In this document: one piece after another, positions 31,181-43,327 of the stretch
Layout of the letters: each line of letters starts with the position of its first letter
How positions within the stretch are numbered: position 1 is the stretch's first letter
NCBI RefSeq assembly: GCF_965363235.1
Contig: NC_134849.1
Span: forward strand, 49,484,122 to 49,548,121
DNA: 64,000 bases
Reading direction: 5' to 3'
DNA from: Mytilus galloprovincialis
Taxonomy: Eukaryota; Mollusca; Bivalvia; Mytilida; Mytilidae
Program-made: the position numbers and the translations under genes
The notes under the pieces: model-generated
Database searches by the model: none
Seen by the model: the letters and a program-made list of their open reading frames with translations, nothing else
Told to the model about the DNA's origin: nothing

Positions 31181-32324
31181 CATCATGCTTGTGTCCACGT
31201 GTGTTATTGAAATTGCAGATTTTTCAACTTTTTGAGACGGGGCCATTCGTGTCGCTTTGACACATCTGGTTTCTATAGATTCTTATCCTGTTTATTATCA
31301 ATTATGTTTTGACAATAACGTTTTTGACAAATTTGTTATATATTGCCGTTGTCAATTGTTTTGCAAACCTTCTGATTTAAATTCAAATTCACGATACGAT
31401 CTATCACGATACATCCATTTAGCAAAATATGAACGAAACAATACGTGGAATATACGTCAAAGCAACACAACATACGGTTTGGTATAACAGACCGGTGTTT
31501 ATTAGTGGAATACAAATGAATTTGAGATCAGTATTGCGGCATACCAAATGTGCTGAAAAATAATATTTTCCGCATTAAACTTCTAGTCATTTCATTCTCA
31601 AGTCGGAGTATTTTCCTATTGAGACAATTGCGCAGAGAAGGGGCAACATTCATATCTTCCTTATATATTTAGTTTACATTTCCTAAATGCTCATTATTTA
31701 AACCATACACGTTACAGCTTAAGCTAGGTTCACACTGCCGATCAGATCAACTCGATCAAGCCTGATCATGACAAATTACGTGATCGGGAGACTGGTCTGA
31801 CTCAATCGACAAGCATGCTCGGGATAGTCTACCTTGCTCTTCATCGATCTGACTTTCTACCCGAGAGTTTTTGAGATGTCAAATACATTCGAATAAAGAT
31901 CGAGAAGCAATTCACTCGAGAAGATATCGAGAATTCGTCGAACAACGGTCGAATTGATCGGGAAAGGATCGTGTAGATATCGAGTATGATTGGAATACAA
32001 AAATTTTACCGATGAGTACTCAATCATTTCGACCTTTGCTCGACTAATGTCCGATCATTTCCAGATTAACTCGACCAACTCCCGATCGCTTCCAGATCAC
32101 TTTGACTTCTATATTTATTTTATCCCAGACCAATTCGACCAATACCCGATCCCTTCGCGACCACATTCGACCACTCATCGATCTCTTACTCGGCCATACA
32201 CGAGAACACATAACTGCTACACGATTCTATAAAAGTGTGTGCAGATCTGAAGTTAACTCTTATAACTCTGCTTCCGCAAAAATATATTGGCAACTGTACA
32301 AAAATTCCTCCATGTACAGTACGT

Positions 32325-32530
32325 GTCTTAACTTTGGCAAGGAGAGGTAACATTTTAAAAGAGAGGCAAAAGACACCAAAGGACCAATCAAACTCAAAGG
32401 TCGAAAACAAACCGACACAGCCATAGCAAAACACGTAAACCGACGACAAACAGCAGTCCACATAACATAGAGAACTAAAAACTTAGCAACACGTAACCAA
32501 ACAAAACCTGGGAAGATCTCAAGTGTTCCA
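32325..32530 (-). repeat. Retroelement 3' tail fragment (25430 family)
   Basis: Inverse of the tail: AGAGGCAAAAGACACCAAAG at the start and AAGTGTTCCAGAAGGGAAG near the end match the untranslated region after 25,876. It is nested in the Harbinger-like element. Confidence 0.55.
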
Positions 32531-32737
32531 GAAGGGAAGAAAATCCTGCAATTTTGGCACCGTTGGATTTTTCAAATATGAAAGTAATTGTGAAATAACA
32601 TTCATTATTAGACTGCTGATGACTAAGTTATCTTTCAAAGTTGGTTTATAAGAACATCAGGATTATATTTTACCTGTTTTATGGACTATTGTCTGTTTTG
32701 TCTGTCCGTATTTTCCGTTTGTCCAGAAATGTTTGTA

Positions 32738-32830
32738 GTATAAAAAAAGAAGATGTGGTACAATTGCCAACGAGACAGCTCGTGACAGAACACCAAATAA
32801 CACACAGAAATTATTAATAACAACTATAAG
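32738..32830 (-). repeat. Dispersed repeat family A, short copy
   Basis: AAGAAGATGTGGTACAATTG through ATTAATAACAACTATAAGTC is the inverse of the family end. It is only about 90 bp and nested in the Harbinger-like element. Confidence 0.6.
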
Positions 32831-34632
32831 TCACAAAACATTCATTTTTATTTTTCACTTGAATTTTTTATGTAATTTCACACAAAAATGAGACGAAAGC
32901 AAACTATACACTCGCTGCAAAAGCGTCTACAGTTTGTCTTTCGTCGTTTGTTAGTTGAAATGCATTTCTTTCTGATTATCAATTATCTAAACGTGTTCTT
33001 GCTTGTTATATCTTAAAACAATGTCTAAAATTACTGAAATTTAGGTATCACCTTGCTTTCTTTCATTGAAATAACAGCTATGAAAGAAAATTTGAGTAAT
33101 TTAGACATATTTTGAGTTATTACAAGCAAGAGCATACCTCTTTAAAAAAAAAGAAAAGGCTTTATAATCACTATCTTCATACAGTCATCTGATTAAGATG
33201 AAGAACTGCCATTAAAGGAGCGATGTCCTCTGTGTCTATAACATCTTCTACGGAGGCTATTTTCTCCGCTTACTAAGTTTAAATAACAACAAAATGTGCA
33301 TGAGTTTTTGACAAGTTTAAACAGGGTCAGCAAACTCTGATTAAACGATGCATTTGTTTCTACTTCTGTAACGTTTAAAAAACTATAACAAACGGCACAC
33401 AATGTTTACCAAACTTTGGTTAGAAAGAAATGCACTCTTGATCTCTTGATAGATATATGTCAAGTTGTAAACAGTTTCAGAAAAGGTATCACTCCAGGGG
33501 ATGGAAATTTTACTATGGTAAAATTTTTGGGAAATATGTGACATCTTTGCCCTCTTTTGCAATATTTTTTTGGCAAATACATACAGGTTGTTGCCATACA
33601 GCAAAATGAAAATAAATATCTTTAACCCTTCAACTTCTGGATATCAAATCTATGAAAAATACTGATTACATACTAATGCACAATATATGACACATACGGT
33701 ACGCTTTATTTTTAAGTTAGCAAGTACAAAGAGTGGTAAAGTTTATTGCTGTCTATCAAATAAGTACTAATCCAGAGACAAATCTTATTTTGTGGCGTCA
33801 TATCCCCAAAAAGAGCAAATAAAACTACCATTACATATCAGTGTCCACTATGAGGAAGTTTTTATAAGCATTGGTTTCCTCCTTGTTGAGTTAATGCAAG
33901 TCTCTCATACTGCCCACACAGTGGTTATCGTGTCAGCCAATCCCTCACCTAGATTTCTCGGTGCCCGTTGCTGTCTGCACCATCTTCTATGCACTCTTCA
34001 AGCTCTGTCACAGCTATTAACCTGTCTCTCTGAGCTCTTACCACCTTGCCCACAAATCCAACTGCTTTATTTCTATGTAGATATTTTAAATGTCTGATTT
34101 TACTCGAACCTTCTACTGAATATAACCAAATAAACGGATAATGTTTCCAGCTAGCATATATAACATTATAAAGGGTCATTACGCAAGAACGGCCACCCAA
34201 ATTCGCAATTCGGACGTTTTTATACTGAAATTGTGCATACCCGACCAATTCCCGACTATCCCTATGACCCATATACGATCTGGTCGATCTGGTCTGGTCA
34301 AGATCAGGCTGAGATCGTGATTAGATGGTTTGGTCTATATAGTCGAGTAAAGATCGTGTAAAGATCGTGAATTGATCGGAATTATCGAATAGGTATTCAT
34401 TTTGTTGTCGTGATGAAGTCGTGATGGGATCATTAAGGAGTCGTGAATGGTCGAGTTAAGGTCATGTACAGTCGGATGGCGGACGGGTAGAAGTCGTAAA
34501 CAGGCCCGATGAAGAATTTGGTTGAGCTTGTTCGGTGAAATTTGGACAATCGGGATCATCGAGTTGATCTGATCGGCAGTGTGAACCTAGCTTTAAGGAA
34601 ATTAAACCTAGTACACGATCGAGGATATATCT

Positions 34633-35680
34633 AAAATTGAGAATGGAAATGGGAAATGTGTCAAGGCGACAACAACCCGACAATAGAGCAGACAACAGCC
34701 GAAGGTCATCAATGGGTTTTCAATATAGCGAGAAACTCCCGCAACCGGAGGCGTCCTTCATCTAGCCCCTACACAAATATGCATACTAGTTCAGTGATAA
34801 TAGACGTCATATTAAACTTCGAATTATACACAAGAAACTAGAATTAAAAATCATACCAGACTAACAAAGACCAGAGGTTCCTGACTTGGGACAGGCGCAA
34901 AATTGCGGCGTGGTTAAGGTGTCAGACCACCAATTACTCCCTCCAATTTAGAACGTATGTAAAAGTAGTCCTACTTTGACACAAAATAGTGCTTTTGATG
35001 TCATTGTTTACTTAAACTAACCAACAAATTTGCAGAAATGAAACTTTTGGTGAAAGGGAAATATATTTAGACCATTTTGAGCCAAAATTCACTTGTCTAT
35101 GGGTTTGCATTAAAAATTCAGGATTAATGCGCTACATAGTACACTAATTTAAGATTTCCAGAAAACCGGGAGTTATTTTGGTAGTACCTGTCTTTTCAAA
35201 ATCAGAAATTTGTTACAAGACTTTAAACATTGGTTGAAAATTGGCATGTAGGAAGGTGATACATGTACAATTCAGGATATACCTGGTTTCCTTGAAGTTA
35301 AACTTAAGGTAAAATATTTAGAAAGCTGTGAAAATTGCAAAATTTGGTTGAACAGATAGGGGTTTTTAATTGGTGGTCTGACACCTTAAAAGTGTATTTT
35401 GAGAACTCAACCCTCCCCTTATACCTCTAGCCAATGTAGAAAAACAAACACACAACAATACGCACAGTAAAACTCAGTTCAAGAAGTCCGAGTCCGGTGT
35501 CAGAATATGAAACAAAAGAAAATAAACAAAATGACAATAATCCATAAATAAGAACAGACTACTAGCAGTTACTGACATGCCAGCTCCAGACCTCAATTAA
35601 ACTGATTGAAAGAGTATGTCTTCATCATGAATATGAATGTCAGGCACAATCCCTCCTGTAAGGGGTTTAGTATTAAATCT
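34633..35680 (-). mobile_element. Retroelement 3' tail, repeat family B, split by a MITE
   Basis: 34633-34917 and 35386-35680 together follow the 20011 copy. The break falls in its GGTTAA sequence and is filled by the 468-bp element. Confidence 0.7.
34918..35385. mobile_element. TTAA-type MITE
   Basis: Ends GGTGTCAGACCACCAATTA and the inverse TAATTGGTGGTCTGACACC are flanked by TTAA at 34914-34917 and 35386-35389. TTAA duplications point to piggyBac or Kolobok. It encodes nothing. The sister copies of the host repeat show the uninterrupted GGTTAA site. Confidence 0.85.
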
Positions 35681-35689
35681 GTTCATGTG

Positions 35690-36760
35690 TGACAGTGCAT
35701 GTAATTTTATGAATTTTTCCTGTGCATCTCTTGATTTCATATTGATAATAAAATTCCTTTGATTTCTTTGATCAGACAATATCTATGATACAGACCGTTT
35801 ATTATTTCAAATGGATTGTTTGACATAATTTTGTATGACTATCAATGGCTCATGTCTTTATGGTTTCGTGCAGATTTACTAATTATTTACTTTTTTTCCG
35901 AAATATCCATCATATCATGGTAAATTTACATTTGAATTTCCATCATCATCTTCTTTATATTCCTCATGTGTGAAATACGTCTTTTATTTGGTTGGAAAGT
36001 CAAAGTGGAACAAACTAAATATTTCGGATGAAATTTAGATTGTAGCTAGGACTATTTACAACATTTATAACCACATAGTTTCTCCATGACGGTATACTGT
36101 AAATTAACTACGATGTGACATAGTTAATGACTCATTGATTATCGTCTGTAGGTTACAACTGGTATACACTTGTAATTGACCTTAATGACCTGTACCAAGT
36201 TAATTAATGTAGTCTGTAATTAGGTAGCTGGTGGTGCTATAACAGAGACAAAAAGCCTGACTGAAAACGAATACATTTCAATAGAGAAAACTGACAAATA
36301 TAAAACAAATATAAAATGTATTACAGAAAATAAAATTATATAAGTATTGCCCTTGGGAAATCATCTCAGCTAATTTTGAAAATACATGTATCTTTGCTAA
36401 TTATGAAAATATTTTCCTGTCGAATTCCCTGAATCCTGAGCTGTGGTAAAGCGTAGTTTGCGCGAACTACTGATGCTTGCGAAACAGTGGTTGACAGGAA
36501 ATTCGACGTGACCTGTCCTATCAACTGTAGTATAACTAATGAAATGTGAGTTGTTAGTTGAAAGAACTTGGGGGATAAAAATTGTCATTTAAAAGACTGA
36601 CCAGTAATAAAAAATGTAATGAATGGCTATTGCTCAGATTATATGAAAAATAAAAAAAAATATATGAGCTGAGTAATCCCCCAAGTGGTAAGATTTTAAG
36701 TGAGGTGGAATTCAAAAGGGGGTATAAAGGGGGCCTACAAGACGCATGTGCTGAAAAAGT
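35690..36760. other. AT-rich stretch, nothing recognised
   Basis: No exon, RNA gene or clear element boundary. A weak inverted pair (TGTCGAATTCC / GGAAATTCGACGTGACC) lies at about 36418-36515. Confidence 0.35.
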
Positions 36761-36762
36761 AT

Positions 36763-37135
36763 GACACATGGCTGAATATTCAGAAAATTATAAGGTCCAC
36801 AAGTGTTTCTTTTCACATTCCAAGTAGGCTCTAAATTGAAATGCGCGTTTTTTGGCAAAAAACTCAATGACACAAGTTCTGTAAATACAGTAAAATATAA
36901 ATCCACATGTATCAGGGGAAACAGCAACTCTTCGAACGGCTGAATATTCTATGAAATCGGTTAATTCGAATTCAAATAATTGTCAATATAGATTATGCTT
37001 AAAGTTAAAATACATTGTTCTTATGCTAAACGATATAGTATAAAGATACGTCCAAGTGTATTGCAAGAAAAACAGCAACTCTTCGTATGGCTGAATACTT
37101 CATAACAAGTATAGTTAATTCGCATAAAAGTTCAA
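36763..37135. repeat. Three diverged repeats, spacing about 150 bp
   Basis: CAGCAACTCTTCG plus GGCTGAATA...GGTTAATTCG occurs at about 36924 and 37073, with a weaker GGCTGAATATTCAG at 36769. GTCCA..AGTGT words precede each. They lie just downstream of the tyrosine-recombinase relic. Confidence 0.45.
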
Positions 37136-37238
37136 TAATGATCAACAAGTTCACATTTAAGTAAATAGTTCTTGGTAATCCATTCAAGTGCGATAATGTC
37201 CACATATCCAATATGACTCATGTATTTTTAGACAATGT

Positions 37239-37493
37239 CTAAGACTTCTGAGCTTTTCGAATAGTGTCCTTGGAAATACGAATATAACGACAATAACTGT
37301 CTGATCTCCACCGACCAAGTGTTTTGATAAGATGATCTTGAATATTAACAGATCCTACCGATGTACTGGCACCAATTCTAAAGGAATGACCATTGTATAA
37401 GCTTGAGTTGTACCCACAAATATCTAGTACATGTCTTAGACTTCTGATAACAAAGTCCCGGTCTAAAGCGTTACCATTCTCTTTGAAAAACAA
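37239..37493 (-). pseudogene. Tyrosine recombinase C-terminal piece, mobile-element fossil
   Basis: An 84-codon segment has the recombinase signature: NGHSFRIGAST (H-x-x-R box), then LIKTLGRWRSDSYCRYIR with the W/Y end. Upstream on the minus strand is a TTTTGTTTTTCAG acceptor-like sequence. Such recombinases occur in DIRS/Ngaro and Crypton-type elements and serve to integrate them. The element is incomplete and the type cannot be decided here. Confidence 0.7.
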
Positions 37494-37953
37494 TGGATCT
37501 GAAAAACAAAAGGATGCTTGTAGTGTACGCGCTCAAGGCACCTTGGAAGAAACATACAACTTTATGGTTACATGGTTTAATATAAACTAACTAGAATCTA
37601 CAGCAATACACATGATTTTATAATCATTAAGTAGAAATGCAGATCGTGGGAATCTAAAGATAAAGGTATAACTCATGTCACTGCATCCGATGATGCTTAC
37701 AGTTTATTGCACGGACAGCTGATTAACGTAAACAAACTTGAACTGATAAATATCAACAATGTAAATACTACATTCCTCTTTTCCTTGGATTGATAATTAT
37801 ATTACTGAAAGATTAATTTCCAAAATAAACACTTAGCGAAATTAAGAACTTATTTAATCTAAAGAAGTTGTCTGTAAAATGTGTGAAAATAATCTAATGA
37901 AACCCTACATGATTATACTAAATATATACAGTCTATAGCGAACATTTACAGTT

Positions 37954-39775
37954 TTAGTTCATCACAAAATCTTTAAAACGCTCTGGTAACTTTTGATTAC
38001 GTTTTGGTCTTGACGGAATCGATGAATCCTCACGAAGGTTAACTTCTGGATCTGTATGTTCATTTTCATTTGTGTCTTAAATATTAGTGTCAATGTTTTC
38101 ACAAAAGTTTCTTCTTCGTTTATTTGTCCGTTAAACTTTTTAACAAATGAACTGTTTCTTTGGGAAGTGGTTCCTTCATTGTTCTTTAAGGTAAGACGAG
38201 ATCCTTCTCTCTTGACAACATAATACGGATCGTGTTCGAATGATGTTGACAGTTTGTTGGTTTAAGTCTGTTTTTGTAACACTATATCTCCAACGTCAAT
38301 GACTGATTCTCGCGTTTTTCTTTTTTAATCGGCATATATTTTTCCCTTTTCTTTCATTTCAAAGTCTTTTCCTCGCGTATCTGCGTCATCTTTTTTCATT
38401 CTCCGCATTAATCTCGGGTAGTTTTGTACGAATTTTCCTATTGAAGAGGCGTTCTGCAGGACTTTTCCCAGTAGTAATATGCGTAGTACTGCGGTAGGCT
38501 AATAGAGATTTCGGAATTTCTTTTCTCCAGTCTCGATTTTCGGCATTAGCTGTTCGAAATGCTTTTAGTAAAGTTCTGTTTTGTCTTTCAACTTCACCAT
38601 TGGCTGAAGGCCAATATGGTGTGCTTCTGTTATGTTTGACACCATTTTTGCTCAAATAATTATAAAATTCCTTTGATGTGAATTGGGGTCCATTGTCCGT
38701 TTTCAAATATATTGGAATTCCGTGATGAGAAAACATCATATAAAGCGAACGGATAATTTTATCGGTTGTAATTGACTTAAGTATCGCTACCTTTTGCCAC
38801 CTGGAGTAATAATCCACTACGACAAACACATATTCACCTGCTGGAAATGGTCCCATAAGATCTGCACACAAGTCTTGCCACGGTCCGTCTGGCAACTGTG
38901 TTCTTTTTATAGGTTCTTGTTTCGGCACGGGTCGTACGACTTGGCACGCTCTGCACGTTTTTACCATATTTTCAGCATCTTGGTCAATTCTCGGCCGCCA
39001 CACTTTTTCACGCAATCTTTTAATTTTGTTTTAACAATACCTTGAATACCCTCGTGTGCTAATTGTAACGATTGTTTTCTAAGTTTGTCAGGTATAACGA
39101 TTCGTGATCCCTTTAAAAGTACACCATCAACAACTGATAATTCTTCTCGGAAACGGAAGAGATTGTTTGACTTTGAAATTTTTCCATTCAAAATCTGTTT
39201 AATTTCTTTATCCAAATGTGCTGATCTTTAATCAGTTTAAACGTCATCGCGTTCGGAACTGCATTTTGTGCTACGAAATAAGCATACTCCTCTGCAATAT
39301 TTCTACCTGTAGTCTCATCTTGAACTTGCGACAATCTCGAAAGGCAGTCTGCTTCATTTTGCACGTAACGTATAAGGCTGTAAACTCATCGCCCATCTTT
39401 CAATACGAGCTGGTGGTTTAGATTTCGGGGAATAGATAACCTCTAACGGTTTGTGGTCGGTCACTAAAATAAATTCTTTCGCAAATAAGTACAAATGAAA
39501 ACGTTCACATCCCCATACGACAGCAAGGACTTCGCGCTCGGTTTTGGAATATCGTTGTTCGACATCGTTCAGTGTTCTACTTGCAAATGTAACAGGTCTA
39601 AAATTCCCATCACTTTGTTTCTGCCTCAAAATAGCTCCAAGTCCTACAGGGCTCACATCTACTATTACGTGTTTTTCTGCCGCGTTACTATTATAATGTG
39701 CTAGCATTTTTGCACTTGCTAACAATCTTTTCAGTTCATCAAACGCGTCTTGGTGTCTGCTTGACCATATCCATA
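37954..39775 (-). mobile_element. Ty3/Gypsy LTR retrotransposon pol relic
   Basis: On the minus strand, in order, come an RNase H part (about 39.77-39.35 kb; VTFASRTLNDVEQRYSKTE, VTDHKPLE), an integrase with zinc-finger CRAC end and catalytic core (about 39.2-38.4 kb; DYYSRW, KTDNGPQF, ANGEVERQNR), and a C-terminal tail ending at 37954. Gag, protease, most of the reverse transcriptase and both LTRs are absent. The copy is a fossil with several breaks. Confidence 0.85.
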
Positions 39776-40216
39776 TAGTTTTTCACCGTAGCTAGATTCA
39801 ATCTGTAAAATGTTAGCTACGTAACAATCTAATTCTTCGCTACGTTGAGGAAAAACCCTACACATGACGCGTTCATATTTGCCAAAAACGCATACGAATT
39901 CTTTAATAGTGAGCGTTCTATGGAGCAGGATATCCTTTTTTCCTGGTAAATTGATTTCAAGACCACTGCTAGTAAGCAAAGTACTAGCTGCCTGAACAGA
40001 TTCATAATCTTTCATAAGTAATCCGGCTAGATTAACGTCCCTACCTTCAATAATTTGCTTTGTAAGCGCTGGTGAAATGATATCCAAAAAGGGAACAGAC
40101 GATGATGGCACTCCGGTAATAGTAGCTGTAGAAGTGTTAAGGGTGGGATTTATCCGGCAATCGCTTTCACTAGGAGAAACACCGTACCATTTGTATAATG
40201 TAAAACACATGATCAT
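39776..40216 (-). pseudogene. Upstream piece of a tyrosine-recombinase-type element, fossil
   Basis: The segment with SPALTKQIIEGRDVNLAGLL and LTIKEFVCVFGKYERVMCRV resembles the protein found in front of the recombinase in DIRS/Crypton-like elements of molluscs (recognised from memory). It runs directly into the Gypsy relic. Confidence 0.5.
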
Positions 40217-40465
40217 CTGATGTGTACACTTGTTGAAATCTATTTCGTCTTGTATCTTGTATATTCCCGGGAAAATCCGCTGATAAAGAAGTATTAGAAT
40301 TATTCCTATTGGTGTTAGAATTCATTGAATCCCTTTATCTTATAACAACTTCCGATCAGAAGTGGAAGTTCGTTAGACGAATTACTGGTCACATTAGGTA
40401 AAATTAGCGAGACTTCCTGGTCTTCATTTTACAACTGTTCAGGTTCGGAAACTGATTTGAATACT

Positions 40466-40711
40466 TTACCACAAATCATTATTAATGTATACATCAAAAC
40501 ACCAACGGGCACCAAAATATTTATCCAATCTTATTGTGCCTACAAGTAGTAAACAAACGTACTCTATTGAAGTAATGTGTATTCCAATATTTGTCAGTTC
40601 TTCCTTGAACTTCTTAACTGTCCAAGACGAACAGTCACTTTCTTGTCTGCTGATTTCAATTGAATCCGGAGAAAACCGACTTGTAGGTTTCCTTTTTCGT
40701 CGAGAAGCCAT
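40466..40711 (-). pseudogene. Short basic, SAP-like N-terminal segment, fossil
   Basis: It begins MASRRKRKPTSRFSPDSIE and continues with WTVKKFKEELTNIGI, similar to SAP-type DNA-binding helices at the start of recombinase-element proteins. It lies upstream of the 39776-40216 piece on the same strand. The assignment is tentative. Confidence 0.4.
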
Positions 40712-41618
40712 AATGTTAAGTAATCCGTAAAAAACTTTTAAAAGTTCAAAACTAAACTTTGCATATATATTAAAAGTGTTGTATTAATTCCAGAATAATA
40801 TTTTTGGTAAGACAAAAACTGCTAACGAAACTGATCGAAAGAACAAGACAGCGTTATCTATCAAAATAATTTCAATAATTATTATTTTAACGGCTATGGT
40901 CTGACCGCTTTCTGACTGCTAAGCTATAAAAATCTCGACGAGACACAGAAACACAAACAAACACCCGAGAGTCGTTATGGATCATTAAGAGAAGAACTTC
41001 TAAAACGAGCAATAAAATGCAGATGTCGAAACAATTATAAATCAAATTATATGCTATATTCAAATAATTTATCATGTATGACGCGTTTTTTTTTCAACAA
41101 AAACATGAATTTGTTTATAACAAATCTGTTCTACTTCTGTTAATGTATTATTACCATAAATAAACACATTTCATAATTTGCATATTCATCTCATTTATAA
41201 ACTACCATCAAAGGTTAAAATTTCCTGACTCTGTTTCATACAATATTGCTGAGTTTAGTTGAATGACTAAAAAAGGTTGAATTTGCTGAAATTATTTTAA
41301 ACGTCTGATTTATATCGGGTATGATTTATGATGTATCAAAAACTCATGATATAACCTAGGACATAAGACATAAGACCTAAGACATTTTATTTCACTAAAG
41401 CCCCCACATGGGGTATGTTAGTATAACATTTTTTAACAAACAATAAAAGTGAGAACATATTTACATTACAACAACATGGTTAACAAAGGTGCAATAATAG
41501 TATATATAATTAATGCAGATATTTGACAGGAAGTACAAATTATAGTAACATGATTAAGCACATGCATTAATAGGTTTTAATAACACTTTTGCAAAATTTT
41601 GCTATTCCAGTAAGTGTA
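40712..41618. other. AT-rich stretch, nothing firm
   Basis: A short run of ACATAAGAC/CCTAAGAC words lies at about 41360-41385, followed by GCCCCCACATGGGGT. No gene is supported. Confidence 0.35.
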
Positions 41619-41624
41619 AATAAA

Positions 41625-43321
41625 TGGTTTATTCCCGATTGTCCCGTCCCACTTTTTAAAATTTTAGAGTTCTGATTGTCCCACATGAAAAGTTCGGATT
41701 GTCCCACATTATTTTATGATGTCAAATGTTCTTAGATAAACAAGGTTACTGTTGTTTGTTTTGCTAAATAAACAAGAATTAATTATGGCACATTTAATAT
41801 TAATTTTATAAAAGAATATATATAAATGTTTTTTAAATAATAAAGTATTTGATTAAAAAAAATTATATTATTTCTGATTTATGTAATATATCTACAATGT
41901 TATTTATAAAACAAATGAAAATAGCACTAAATACCGAAATTCTAATTACTTTTTTTGTCAAGTTTTTAAATAGATATAGAAATAATGCGTACAATTTAAA
42001 AAAAAAGTATTAATTCATTTGCATTCTACACTCGAACTGGTTGATGGAAAGGTGTTTCTTTGCAATTTTATAAGGGAAGTCCGAGTACATTTTTACAATT
42101 TATATATTTATTCTCTGCACGATTGAATACTGCTAACACCCAACGTCAGATTTACCTGAACCCAACAACTTTTTTGATAACGAAGCTGCTGTCTAGAATT
42201 TTGCCAGATCACCCTTATAAGAATCACTATTAAAGGTTGTTTTCTCCAATATTGCCGCCAACAGGACTCTTCATCAACTATAAAGAAGCCCTAGACTTCC
42301 TTCAAAAATAAGATATGGTATGATTGCCAATGAGACAAGTCTCCCAAAGAGATCAAATGACCAAAACATTTACCACTATAGGTCACCATACGACATTCAA
42401 CAATGAGCAAAGCCCATTCCGCATAGCTATAAAAGGCCCAACGTGATAAATATAAAACATCTCAAACGAGAAAACTAACGGCATATTTTATGTACAAAAT
42501 AATGAACAAAAACAAATATGTCACTCAGCAACTAAGACAACCACTGAATTACAGGCTCCTGACTTGGGACAGACACATACAGAATGTGGCTAGGTTAAAC
42601 TTATTTGAAGTCGCCAACCCTCCCATTAACATGGGACAGTGTTGAAAAAGTACACTTCAGAATTAACTATAAAAATGAGTAGAAAAAGGCTTTTATCTCC
42701 TCAGATGGATACAGAAATACATCTTACAAAACTTGACACAGAGTGGACTTATACTTCACCACAACAAAGACAGTTCTGAGCGTACTTTCAGTTACTGACA
42801 GCTAGTTAAAAAATATACACCGACGTCTAAATTTCAGCATGACTATATTATATTCTAGTACGTTTGATGTTACTTCAATAGTACATACTGGAAAAGTCAG
42901 AAAGTTTTGAGAAAATGCGACAGGGTTAAAATAGCAAAAATGTAAACTCGTTTTTTTAAAGTTTTTATATGAAGCAAACAGTATTTTTCGCAATATTGCA
43001 AAAATTAAAATCCCATTTTAGTCTAAAACGAGAAAATCAATACACAATAATTTCTTAATTTACTATGTGCAAAATAGAATATGTAAATGTTATCATTTGT
43101 TCAATTGTTTCCATCATATATTTTTATAAGTTACATTGATGAGTAACCTTTAATTAACTTCAACATACTATAAAAACAAATTTATCACAACCAAAACAAT
43201 TCCCAATTGTCCCACATTTAAACTTCCCAATTGTCCCACAAACATATTCCCGATTGTCCCACAAAATTTCATTACTTGTTTACCTGCAGTTTCAAAAAGT
43301 GGGACAATCGAGAAGACACCA
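41625..43321. mobile_element. Inverted-repeat element with GATTGTCCCAC subterminal repeats
   Basis: Ends TGGTTTATTCCCGATTGTCC and GGGACAATCGAGAAGACACCA (last 20 bases considered) are inverse-like and flanked by AATAAA on both sides. Three to four GATTGTCCCAC or CAATTGTCCCACA words cluster at each end, and ACTTTTT follows the terminal one. No transposase is visible. A family A copy is nested inside. I cannot assign a superfamily. Confidence 0.55.
42303..42815 (-). repeat. Dispersed repeat family A, long copy
   Basis: AAGATATGGTATGATTGCCA through CAACCACTGAATTACAGGC, then CTCCTGACTTGGGACAGACA and a GACAGCTAGTT end. It is the best long copy of the family here, nested in the 41625-43321 element. 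Confidence 0.65.
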
Positions 43322-43327
43322 AATAAA

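Larger units (their letters stand above)
31722..34592. mobile_element. PIF/Harbinger-like DNA transposon, non-autonomous
   Basis: Ends AGCTAGGTTCACACTGCCGA and the inverse are exact over at least 30 bp and flanked by TTA on both sides, which fits PIF/Harbinger. Subterminal zones are crowded with CGATC/GATCG words. On the minus strand near 33,830-34,060 a decayed segment (KEETNAYKNFL) recalls the N-terminal part of Harbinger transposases. The DDE catalytic part is not recognisable, so it cannot move itself. Fragments of two other repeat families lie inside. Confidence 0.7.

Noticed and set aside
32102-32461. Several overlapping small frames on both strands
   Set aside because: They lie in repeat tails inside the Harbinger-like element and overlap each other on opposite strands; no protein family is recognisable.
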